From positions 41,499 to 105,498 of the forward strand of contig SVHV01000003.1 of NCBI GenBank assembly GCA_015055605.1: 64,000 nucleotides of DNA, read 5' to 3'. The notes under the pieces were generated by a model. That model saw nothing but the letters and a program-made list of their open reading frames with translations, was not told where the DNA came from and made no database searches. The translations under genes were made by a program, and so were the position numbers. Below are positions 44,655-52,945 of the stretch, piece by piece (position 1 is the stretch's first letter; every line of letters starts with the position of its first letter). Source of the DNA: Clostridiales bacterium. Its GTDB lineage: Bacteria; Bacillota; Clostridia; Christensenellales; UBA1242.

Positions 44655-45587
44655 TTACATTCCACCCTTGCCTCTATTTCTTCCTTGAGAAGAATATCTA
44701 GTATAAGTTTGAGCAGGGCTCTTTCTATATAATTTACCAAAAGATTTAACTTTTGAGGTATTTTCTCTATCAAACACCTCGATTCCATCAGCAGTATCAT
44801 AGTATACAAACTGATCATCTTGAAGGTCATAGACCTCTCCAAAGTATGGCTTATCTTCCTGGTCAATATAACCATGTATCATACCATCTCTTCTACCAGC
44901 CCTAATATACCTTACAGAATAATCATCCGGATATGTTCTATAATGACTCTCAGCACTGAGTTCATACTTCTTACCACCGAAGTCTATTAATCTACCATGC
45001 TCAAGACCAAACTCCATATATTCTTCAAGGGCCGACTCACAAACAGCCTCATCATATTTCTTATCAAAATCCTGCATACTAATAGTTGACTCTGGAGCAA
45101 GTTTTCCGTCAGCATCTCTTAGATATCTTACAGGTCTATCTGGGTTATACCCACCAGTTTCCATGCTTCTTTTGTGTTTAACCATCCATGAACTAGCAGA
45201 ATCAATAGCCTTAAAGAAATCATTTGCAGACATTCTACCTCTTGGCAAACCAGAAGCTACAGCATTCACACTCTCTAGTGCCTTTTGTAGATATCTTCCA
45301 TAGGCAATCAATGTATCTAAATCAAAATAGTTATATACAGCAGCAGATTTATGTTTTGTTCTGATGTCATCATCAATAGGACCCAAAACGCTATGTTCTC
45401 TGCTATACCCCTTTGGATTAGCAAAATTTTCATTAAGAGCGTTATACATATCTCTAGAATCTATTCCACACGCAAAAGCTCTCTGGTTTAGTAATGTTCC
45501 CATACCAGAAACTTGTCTTCTCATATATGCCTTAAGCATCTTCTCTTTTACCTGTGCAGGACTCAAAGTAGTCTTTTTTGTAGCCAT
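44655..45587 (-). CDS. Conserved-looking protein of unknown function (310 aa)
   Basis: Start at 45587 (MATKKTTLSPAQVKEKM) has GAGGAGGTC directly upstream; an open extension of 26 codons has no such site and is AT-rich. The product is soluble and balanced in charge, with no signal peptide or helix. An N-terminal helical part (residues 1-150, including YSREHSVLGPIDDD and SANDFFKAIDSASSWMVKHK) is followed by a beta-rich C-terminus with repeated aromatic-Asp patterns (YEVYDLQDDQFVYYD-like, FDRENTSKVKSFGKLY). The end is basic and Gly/Arg-rich (SSQGRNRGKGGM), a possible nucleic-acid-binding tail. I do not recognise the family. Confidence 0.72.
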   Translation of the reverse strand: MATKKTTLSPAQVKEKMLKAYMRRQVSGMGTLLNQRAFACGIDSRDMYNALNENFANPKGYSREHSVLGPIDDDIRTKHKSAAVYNYFDLDTLIAYGRYLQKALESVNAVASGLPRGRMSANDFFKAIDSASSWMVKHKRSMETGGYNPDRPVRYLRDADGKLAPESTISMQDFDKKYDEAVCESALEEYMEFGLEHGRLIDFGGKKYELSAESHYRTYPDDYSVRYIRAGRRDGMIHGYIDQEDKPYFGEVYDLQDDQFVYYDTADGIEVFDRENTSKVKSFGKLYRKSPAQTYTRYSSQGRNRGKGGM

Positions 45588-45673
45588 AATAGACCTCCTC
45601 ACCACACTTTTTATTATATACATTATACCATATAAAAAGCCATATTTCAAGTATGCTTTTATCAATATTCACA

Positions 45674-45707
45674 AAAAAAATAATCAAGCATTCACTTGAT
45701 TATTTTT
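45674..45707 (-). terminator. Terminator overlapping the stop codon of the export-protein gene
   Basis: AAATAATCAAG / CTTGATTATTT stem around CATTCA with a long T-run on the minus strand; its right arm contains the TAA stop at 45700-45702. Confidence 0.85.
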
Positions 45708-46383
45708 CTTCATTATTTTTCACAGACTCAATAGTATCATTCTTTTCTTCTGCCTTTTTGTTCGATAAAACAACTTTAATAATTGTTATAACAACCAACA
45801 TTAAAACTATCGCTATAAATATAATTGATAGTATGGTAATAATCTGAGGAAATATTGAGCAAACAAATACAATAATCAATCCTGCAACAACATTACCTAA
45901 AATAACCGACAATATAGTTTGCCAGAATTTAAGTCCAACAACAACTGCAACACAAGTTCCTGTCCATACACCAGTCAAAGGTAAAGGAATAGCAACAAAA
46001 CCAAATATGAGTAAACACTTTACCAAGGTCTTCCATTTACCAGCTTTGTCGCCATCTAATTGCTCACTTATTTGCTTAGAATGTTTTTTAACTTTTTCAT
46101 CAATAAAATCGCCAAACTTCCTAAATAATTTAGTTTTCTTAAACCAGTTTAGAATAGGAGTAAAAACAAGTGCAATAATAGGCACAACTAGACAACTACC
46201 CAGTAGACTATACAAAAAAGCCTCTGTACCATTAAGAGCAAAAGCTCCCCAATAATCCACACTCATTCCTATAGGAATAGCTCCTTTTAATTCTATTATC
46301 GGGAACATTGATATTAAGATTGTCGCAATTATCGAGTGATTTCCAAAGATAAAAGAAAATACACTACCTATTAATTCTGACAT
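45700..46383 (-). CDS. Small multidrug export family membrane protein
   Basis: 227 residues from the ATG at 46383, which has AAGGAT six bases upstream (an in-frame TTG lies two codons earlier). The family marker MFPIIELKGAIPIGMSVDYWGA (about 27-48) identifies the COG2426/'putative small multidrug export protein' group. About five hydrophobic helices, with a cytoplasmic basic loop (KKTKLFRKFGDFIDEKVKKHSK), and an acidic hydrophilic C-terminus (KAEEKNDTIESVKNNEEK). Despite its name, transport has not been firmly shown for the family. It is separated by about 150 bases and a terminator from the MarR gene. Confidence 0.8.
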   Translation of the reverse strand: MSELIGSVFSFIFGNHSIIATILISMFPIIELKGAIPIGMSVDYWGAFALNGTEAFLYSLLGSCLVVPIIALVFTPILNWFKKTKLFRKFGDFIDEKVKKHSKQISEQLDGDKAGKWKTLVKCLLIFGFVAIPLPLTGVWTGTCVAVVVGLKFWQTILSVILGNVVAGLIIVFVCSIFPQIITILSIIFIAIVLMLVVITIIKVVLSNKKAEEKNDTIESVKNNEEK

Positions 46384-46509
46384 AATCAATCCTTATTTGT
46401 ATTTATAATCTATACTAATCTATGTATATGTAAAACATATTAAGATTAACACAACATAATATAGCACAATTATTTCCTTTTTTCAATTAAAATTTGCACT
46501 TATCACAAA

Positions 46510-46533
46510 GAAAAAATGGCGTTTAGCCATTTC
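46510..46533 (-). terminator. Terminator after the MarR gene
   Basis: AAATGGC / GCCATTT stem with GTTTA loop and T-run on the minus strand, immediately after the stop codon. Confidence 0.78.
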
Positions 46534-46968
46534 TTAAATATCTAATTTTGTTATAGCATTCACTAATGCTACTTTTTCACTAGTAGATAAGTTTCTAATA
46601 GACTCTTCTACTAATTTTTTATGTATAATATTGTGCTTTTGCCTAATCTGATGACCAGCTGCAGTAAGTTCAATATATGTCACCCTTCTATCATTTTCGT
46701 TTTTTACTTTGTGCACATAGCCCTTGGATACTAGTCTATCGATATTAATTGTAAGTGTGCCTTGTGTAATACCTAGGGCTTTTGCAATATTACTAGCAGT
46801 ATTAGTCTTTTGAGCCATTGCATCATAAATAACATCTACTGTATGAAACTCCTTAAGTGACAAACTATCACCTATCATATCTTTTAGAATTTTCTCTTCG
46901 TGATAAATAATCTTGTTGTATGTTTTACACAAGAGTTCTACTAAAATTTCCTCCAAATTGTCCATCAA
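46534..46968 (-). CDS. MarR-family transcriptional regulator
   Basis: 144 residues with the winged-helix core: helix-turn-helix TASNIAKALGITQGTLTINIDRLVSKGYV (about 57-85) and the beta-wing KVKNENDRRVTYIELTAAG. N- and C-terminal helices form the dimer interface. Its length and the DSLSLKEFHTVDVI segment resemble FabT-like MarR proteins controlling fatty-acid genes, but fab genes are not in this window, so the regulon is open. Its ATG overlaps the TGA of the upstream gene (ATGA), meaning the two are co-translated. Confidence 0.88.
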   Translation of the reverse strand: MMDNLEEILVELLCKTYNKIIYHEEKILKDMIGDSLSLKEFHTVDVIYDAMAQKTNTASNIAKALGITQGTLTINIDRLVSKGYVHKVKNENDRRVTYIELTAAGHQIRQKHNIIHKKLVEESIRNLSTSEKVALVNAITKLDI

Positions 46969-47324
46969 TCTTGCTCCTCTACTTCTGCCACAACTGTCTC
47001 AAAGTTTGGTCTAATACCAGACTGAACAGCACCTATAATCACCAAACAATCTCTAATGAAACACAAGTCATCATTGATTTCGTCTGAATCTTTCTTATCA
47101 TAAATTTCCGGGTCGTCTTCTATAACAGTTTTATTTTTATAGAGACCAGATATTTGTTTAATTTCCTTATTATACTTAGTAAGAAAATAATCAATTAAAT
47201 TGATAGCCTCCTGGTCAGAATAATTATTAGCATAATAATCAATAACCAAAATCTCCTGTACAATATCTTGCACAGACCTAAGCATTCTATAAACATTAAA
47301 TAGTTCAATCAACTTTGGATTCAT
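46965..47324 (-). CDS. Hypothetical acidic protein co-encoded with MarR
   Basis: 119 residues, acidic, probably helical, no membrane segment. The N-terminal part (NPKLIELFNVYRMLRSVQDIVQEILVIDYYANN) looks like an amphipathic helix pair, with a second (DEINDDLCFIRDCLVIIGAVQSGI) near the end. The four-base ATGA overlap with the MarR gene suggests a functional link, such as a modulator or a partner of the regulator. No family recognised. Confidence 0.7.
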   Translation of the reverse strand: MNPKLIELFNVYRMLRSVQDIVQEILVIDYYANNYSDQEAINLIDYFLTKYNKEIKQISGLYKNKTVIEDDPEIYDKKDSDEINDDLCFIRDCLVIIGAVQSGIRPNFETVVAEVEEQD

Positions 47325-47420
47325 TCACATTTTCCCTATTAATTTATAATTTCATAATCAAGTATACCCTTTAAATTCAAAAAATACAAATTAAAATTCA
47401 AAAAAATGATAATATATTTC

Positions 47421-47449
47421 TTTTTATTGAAAAATTATTATGATATAAT
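47421..47449 (+). promoter_or_regulatory. Promoter of the giant CvpA-like gene
   Basis: Extended -10 TGATATAAT (hexamer 47444-47449) with a weak -35 (TTTTTA, 47421-47426). GAGGG lies nine bases before the ATG. Confidence 0.45.
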
Positions 47450-47484
47450 TGAGTAAAATATAATATATATAGAGGGTAATCATT

Positions 47485-50400
47485 ATGACAGACTACATCA
47501 AACTAGGATTTAGTTTACTTTTATTAGTGTTTATATTCTTTGGATTCCTTTGGGGAATCATTAGAGGACTCAAAAAAACTATTAGCAGAGGAATATTTTT
47601 ATTAGTAATAAGCATAGTTCTTATTTTTGTCGCTGTACCTATAACAAATGCAGTGCTAAAAATAAACATTTCTTGCAATATCGTAAATGCACAATTTGAA
47701 TTAGTAGGCAAATATGATGTTATAGAAATACTAACAGAGGTATTTAAGGCATACATAGGTCCAGACTTTATGACTCAGTTCCCAGACTTTGCTCAGGCAA
47801 TCGTATCTTTCGGAATCATACTTGTAAATTCAATCGTATACCTTGTACTATTCTGGGTACTCAAGTATTTACTATTACCACTAAATGTTATTGTAACAAA
47901 AATAATGTTTCCACCAAAGAGACAAAAAGCAGAGGTTGTTGGCTTTGCTGCCAATGCAGACGAGAGCACTGCTCAACCACTAGATAATAACGATACACAA
48001 ATAGTCGCAAATAACGAGGCTACTACACCAGCTAAATCTATCAAGGTAAAATCTCCTAAGAAAGAGAAGATGCCTAAGATAAAAGAGAAAAAGAAAAGAA
48101 TGCTCGGAGGCTTAGTAGGAATAGTTGTAGGACTCATTGTAACATTCAATACAATGATACCTATCTACGGAATATTCGATATCCTCGACACAGCCAAAGA
48201 ACTCAAACTAGAAAATCTAACAGATGAGCCAACAGACCTGTCAACTCTAACAGATGGAATGATAGACGAAATATCTAACGGATACAAAGAATCTGTTATG
48301 AAACTAGTATCTCAGTATACCGGACTCGAGGCTGCAGGCCTAGTAGGATTTGACAAAATCACAACCGTAAAAATCGGCGAAGACAAAATTTCTCTTAGAA
48401 GCGAAATAGACGCAATATTTGAGACAATAAAACAAGCAGATGTCCTAATCGGTAAATACAACGAATATTCAAAAGACAGTTTCAAAAACACTACTCAAGC
48501 ACAACTAGACGACCTTCTAACAGAAACCAAAACACTTGTAAATAAATGCGAGGGCATCAAACTTATAAACTGCTTGTCAGAATATCTAATTCCTATGGGT
48601 TGTAGCATAATGATTAATTCAAATATGCAACTCACATCAGTATCTACTGTAGATGCAATGATAACAGACACACTTAGGTCTCTAGTCCAACTAGATAGCC
48701 TAAATATCCTAGACGAAGTATATAGACTATTAGATATAGCATCATATACTAATAAACAAGGATTACTACTCAAAGTTCTTAAGAATGATATGTCTGACCC
48801 TATCGGAATGCTAGAAGGTCTAGACGACAACTTTGCTAGTACATTACTATCAAAGATATTTGCCCTAAAAACAGTAGACACTACTCTACCTAATATATTC
48901 AATATCGGACTTACATACTTTGATGAATTAACCAAATTTGGTTATTCTCAATCAACTATCACAAACGAAACACTAAAGACCAAACTATCAACACTAGCAG
49001 ATGATGCATTCAAGCTTTTCCTATCAATGGATATGAATTCTCCAGCAATGATTTCTTTTGACTCTATCACACCATTAGGAAAACTACTATCAACAGTCAA
49101 AACATCTGGTCTTATCAATGCAGAGACATACACAAACCTAATGTCTTATACTACAACCAAACTAAAAGAAATCGCAAATGGCATTGTTCCAGAAGAATTC
49201 ACAGATGTATTTAATAATCAAATCATCAATAATATGAACCTAGTAGTAGACTGGGAAGCAGAAATGAATCATATCAGTCGTGCTATAGACCAACTAAGAG
49301 TGATAGATGGTGGTATTATAGGAGAAGTTATTGAAGGTCAAGCACTAAGAGTTGGCAACGGCGTTAAATTCACTATGGACGAAACAACTATCAACAACTT
49401 AGGTATAGCACTTGACTATCTAGAGGCATCAGTTCTATTCGGAGCACCTCTAACACAACAAGTATACGAAAACGGCGAGTATTATGCTGGCACAACTGTA
49501 ACAAAACTATTAGCAAGTTTTTGCGACTCTGCAATAGAAATGGTTGGAGGCGAAGATAGCTCAATCACAGGATTTACTGAGGTAATCACTTCAATCAAAA
49601 CTAATATCATCTCAGCAGGTCACTCATACAATGCACAAAACCCTAATTTCTACGAGAACGAGTTTAAAGAAATTTCTCCACTACTAGTAGAACTTAATAA
49701 TATTCTATCAGGTGGCGAAGTAGAGTTGTCTACCGAATTAGGTATTAAACTTGACAAAGCGAAAGCTAGTGTAATGTTTGGTGGCAAAACAACACTAATA
49801 CTTATCAGAGAATCTATGAAGATGGTCAAAGACGGTATCTTAGGGGACGACTTCTCTTATGATTCAAACCCATCTACTCAAGACACTAATGATAAAATAT
49901 ACGAACTATTTGATGATATTCAAGACGAACTCGATTCTATCGCAGTTCTCAACCAAAGCAAACAAGACAGCGAGTTCTGGCAACACGAAATAGATTCATA
50001 TCTAGCACTCAAGAATATTGCTGAAGCAACAGACTCTATTTCTACAACTGAAGATATCCTTCCTTTTGGCGAAGACCTAGACATAGCATACTCTTGCTAT
50101 ACAATTCCAAAGGCAGGACTAAACTCAGTAATTGCATTTACAATCAGACAATTAAAAACAAATGTAACAACAGGTATTGAGGGCGAAATAAATAATATGA
50201 TAGATGATATCGCTACAAATGTAGAAGCAGAATCATTTGACAACCCTCTAAAAGATTATACAAACTACTGGCAAATCGAACTTAATCATATCCATAGCCT
50301 AAATACTCTAGACTTTGAAGAGAAAGAGGATATCCCTGCAACACCAGAAGACGAGTCTTTTGGTTATGACGATATCGGATTTGCCCTAGACAAAGTAACT

Positions 50401-52224
50401 CTAGGTTATACCACAGAAGGAACTTCTACTACTCTAGGCTATGACTCTACAAAAGTAGACTCTACTAGAGCATCATATCTAATCACACACAATATGGTTA
50501 GAAGTCTACTAGGTGCTGGAATTGAGGAAATGAAGACCTCTATCCTAGAGAGTTTCACAGATACAACAATCAATACTGCAGTTTCTACTGCACTAACTGG
50601 CATCAAAAATAATATTACAAATACAACTAGTATCCCAACCATATCTTTCCACAAAGAAATGGGTAACTTAGGTAAACTAGCACACTTAGATGTTAGTGCA
50701 AATATCTTTGATAATCCAACTAAACTACACACATTAGGCGAAACTCTAGACGAGATTGCTTATGTCCAAAAGAGCAGTGGTACAACAACTACACTTATCG
50801 AGTATGACAATAATGCTAGCAGTAAAGTAATCACTAGACCTATCATTAGCCAGATGGTAATGAATATCCTCCCTATCGCAAAATCCGGCGAGGCTACACC
50901 AACTGCAACCGACACAACAATTGACGGAATTGCTACTAATATTGATAACCTAAAAAATTCTGATGCTGTCATGTCATGGGCTAGAGAATTAGACCTAGTA
51001 TCACTAGTTATGGAACTAAAAGATACAACAATCAGTGATGCTACATACCAAAGAATAGGCGAAATCCTAGACGAAATTGCATTTAATAAAGTTGGTACAA
51101 GTTATGCATTCAACGATATTGAATTTGAGGCAAATGGTACAATTCAAACCACTCAACCAACTAGTCTAGAGACAGCAAATAGTCTACTAATCACTAGACA
51201 GATGCTAAACGCAAATATCTCTCATATTATTAGAGATATGGCTACTAGCGAAAGTAATGACACAATCCAAACAACACTATATAGTATCGCTACTAGTATC
51301 GATAATAATACCAACCGTATCTATAGTTGGACAAAAGAAATCGATATGGTCAACCAACTAAAGAACCTCAATAGTACAGAAATCTATAGCAGTGATGTTA
51401 GCCTACCAGAGGGCACAATAGTAGAAGAAGACGGTACAATAACACTACCTACAGGTAGCACTTACCAGTTATCAGACAATTCACTTATCAAACTAGCAAA
51501 TAATATTGATGCTATCGCATTCAATCATGATGCAGTAGGATATGATGATACAATGTTTGACGCACATAATATCGTTACTAACGAGGGTCAAAACTCTCTA
51601 ATCATTACTAGAACAATCCTAAGAGATATGGTGGCTAGTTTCTTAAATAATGCTAAACCAACTACAGACACTGATGAAGACCTAATCACCATCAAGATTA
51701 TAAACAATGCCACAGGCAAGATAAATGTCGATAATGTACTACTACCTGTACAGAAATTCTCAACATTTGAAGAATCATTCACAGAATTAATTACTATCAA
51801 AACACTATTTGATAACCTCGCTGAGCAATTCACTGACCTAGATATCTCAGATATCAAGTTAAATGATGACGGTGATGCTAATGAAGAACAATCATTCAGT
51901 GCTTCTGAGATTGATTCAACATTACAATATCTAAGCGAGATTAGAATCACAGACCAAGACACAACTAAAATGATTGCTAAACTCATCTTAGGCAAACTAA
52001 ATGGTTATATGATTAATCTATACTCTAGTGCAGGAGTATCATTTACAAATACAGATATAGGTAAATATATATCTTACTTACTAACATTCTACGACAACCC
52101 ATCAAATACAACAATTCTTTACAAAACAAATGCAGTCGACTTCCCTCTAAAAGATGGTGAGGACTACATTACAACCAACCCATTCGCTACAATAGTAAGT
52201 AACTATGTATCTGCACTTTCATAG
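47485..52224 (+). CDS. Giant CvpA-like membrane protein with internal repeats (1579 aa)
   Basis: The N-terminus resembles CvpA (colicin V production) membrane proteins: helices at about 5-28 and 36-56, the basic GIIRGLKKTISRG between them, a third helix at about 100-130, a Lys-rich linker (185-205, KSPKKEKMPKIKEKKKR) and a fourth helix (about 206-232). The remaining ~1340 residues are hydrophilic. They contain degenerate repeats of about 95-135 residues, opening with (F/Y/S)W-x-x-E-(L/I/M) near 590, 723, 831, 927, 1055, 1164 and 1281. Each continues with a GxxLDxIaf-type helix and, in later copies, LITRxxL. It is alpha-helical in pattern, Thr/Asn/Asp-rich, probably extracytoplasmic. Function unknown. 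Confidence 0.8.
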   Translation: MTDYIKLGFSLLLLVFIFFGFLWGIIRGLKKTISRGIFLLVISIVLIFVAVPITNAVLKINISCNIVNAQFELVGKYDVIEILTEVFKAYIGPDFMTQFPDFAQAIVSFGIILVNSIVYLVLFWVLKYLLLPLNVIVTKIMFPPKRQKAEVVGFAANADESTAQPLDNNDTQIVANNEATTPAKSIKVKSPKKEKMPKIKEKKKRMLGGLVGIVVGLIVTFNTMIPIYGIFDILDTAKELKLENLTDEPTDLSTLTDGMIDEISNGYKESVMKLVSQYTGLEAAGLVGFDKITTVKIGEDKISLRSEIDAIFETIKQADVLIGKYNEYSKDSFKNTTQAQLDDLLTETKTLVNKCEGIKLINCLSEYLIPMGCSIMINSNMQLTSVSTVDAMITDTLRSLVQLDSLNILDEVYRLLDIASYTNKQGLLLKVLKNDMSDPIGMLEGLDDNFASTLLSKIFALKTVDTTLPNIFNIGLTYFDELTKFGYSQSTITNETLKTKLSTLADDAFKLFLSMDMNSPAMISFDSITPLGKLLSTVKTSGLINAETYTNLMSYTTTKLKEIANGIVPEEFTDVFNNQIINNMNLVVDWEAEMNHISRAIDQLRVIDGGIIGEVIEGQALRVGNGVKFTMDETTINNLGIALDYLEASVLFGAPLTQQVYENGEYYAGTTVTKLLASFCDSAIEMVGGEDSSITGFTEVITSIKTNIISAGHSYNAQNPNFYENEFKEISPLLVELNNILSGGEVELSTELGIKLDKAKASVMFGGKTTLILIRESMKMVKDGILGDDFSYDSNPSTQDTNDKIYELFDDIQDELDSIAVLNQSKQDSEFWQHEIDSYLALKNIAEATDSISTTEDILPFGEDLDIAYSCYTIPKAGLNSVIAFTIRQLKTNVTTGIEGEINNMIDDIATNVEAESFDNPLKDYTNYWQIELNHIHSLNTLDFEEKEDIPATPEDESFGYDDIGFALDKVTLGYTTEGTSTTLGYDSTKVDSTRASYLITHNMVRSLLGAGIEEMKTSILESFTDTTINTAVSTALTGIKNNITNTTSIPTISFHKEMGNLGKLAHLDVSANIFDNPTKLHTLGETLDEIAYVQKSSGTTTTLIEYDNNASSKVITRPIISQMVMNILPIAKSGEATPTATDTTIDGIATNIDNLKNSDAVMSWARELDLVSLVMELKDTTISDATYQRIGEILDEIAFNKVGTSYAFNDIEFEANGTIQTTQPTSLETANSLLITRQMLNANISHIIRDMATSESNDTIQTTLYSIATSIDNNTNRIYSWTKEIDMVNQLKNLNSTEIYSSDVSLPEGTIVEEDGTITLPTGSTYQLSDNSLIKLANNIDAIAFNHDAVGYDDTMFDAHNIVTNEGQNSLIITRTILRDMVASFLNNAKPTTDTDEDLITIKIINNATGKINVDNVLLPVQKFSTFEESFTELITIKTLFDNLAEQFTDLDISDIKLNDDGDANEEQSFSASEIDSTLQYLSEIRITDQDTTKMIAKLILGKLNGYMINLYSSAGVSFTNTDIGKYISYLLTFYDNPSNTTILYKTNAVDFPLKDGEDYITTNPFATIVSNYVSALS

Positions 52225-52236
52225 ACTGTGACTAAA

Positions 52237-52271
52237 CAAAAAAACACTTGACTAGTTTCAAGTGTTTTTTG
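52237..52271. terminator. Terminator after the giant gene
   Basis: 13-bp stem AAAAAACACTTGA / TCAAGTGTTTTTT, 6-base loop, T-run. Confidence 0.9.
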
Positions 52272-52389
52272 TTGTCCAATTTTGCTAAATATATAAGTTA
52301 TTTATTCTAAGATTACTATCCTATTATATAAAACAATTATATTAAATATTAATTCTCATTACTTCTTTATTACTAATACCGAGCCCAAA

Positions 52390-52830
52390 TTATTCTTTAG
52401 TAACCTCAATAACCTCGTCATAGAACATTGACCTGTATGTATCTTCACCTAATGAAGATAGAGGAACTCTTCTGGACGCCCTCTCTAGCATTACCCTCTC
52501 ACCAACTACATTACTACCCTTGTACCAGTGCGAAAATAAATATGTAGTACCCACAACATCAAGTGTCTTTGTTATTATGTTTGTGAGCCTCTTGCTCTCC
52601 TCAGCTTCCATCATCTCATCAACCTTGACTTTCTTTGTAAGCACACTACCACAGTCACAGAAGTTACCACATTGAAAAGTCCTTAAGTCCCTACGAATGT
52701 TCCTAAGTTTAGGATTAGTATATTCATAAAAGTTAGTAAAACCAGCCTCCTGAAAAATACGGATAATCTCCATCATTTTCTCACCGTCTAGTTCTCCCTC
52801 TTTAAACATAAATGTATTTATCTGACACAT
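52390..52830 (-). CDS. Hypothetical protein with CDCGS motif
   Basis: 146 residues, cytoplasmic by composition. It begins MCQINTFMFKEGELDGEKMMEII, with Cys2 adjacent to the start Met, and has a second cysteine group FQCGNFCDCGSVL (about 53-65), a compact C-x3-C-x-C arrangement suited to metal or Fe-S binding. A basic helix (NPKLRNIRRDLRTF) precedes it and a mixed region with HWYKGSNVVGERV follows. An N-terminal Cys2 recalls class II amidotransferases, but their other motifs are missing. No ribosome binding site stronger than AGGTGA upstream. Between a plus-strand terminator and the U32 gene. Confidence 0.65.
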   Translation of the reverse strand: MCQINTFMFKEGELDGEKMMEIIRIFQEAGFTNFYEYTNPKLRNIRRDLRTFQCGNFCDCGSVLTKKVKVDEMMEAEESKRLTNIITKTLDVVGTTYLFSHWYKGSNVVGERVMLERASRRVPLSSLGEDTYRSMFYDEVIEVTKE

Positions 52831-52888
52831 ATCTTGTCACCTCTATAATATACTAAAAGTTTACAACTTAGTCGCCCTTTTGTCTAGC

Positions 52889-52924
52889 AAAAATAGTAGG
52901 ACTGTTTATTGCCCTACTATTTTC
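52889..52924 (-). terminator. Terminator after the U32 gene
   Basis: AAAATAGTAGG / CCTACTATTTT stem (52890-52900, 52913-52923), 12-base loop, T-run on the minus strand. Confidence 0.85.
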
Positions 52925-52945
52925 CTTTATAAAAATATAGTTTTA

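Noticed and set aside
52390..52830. Class II glutamine amidotransferase call for the Cys2 protein
   Set aside because: Only the Met-Cys start fits; the remaining amidotransferase motifs are absent.
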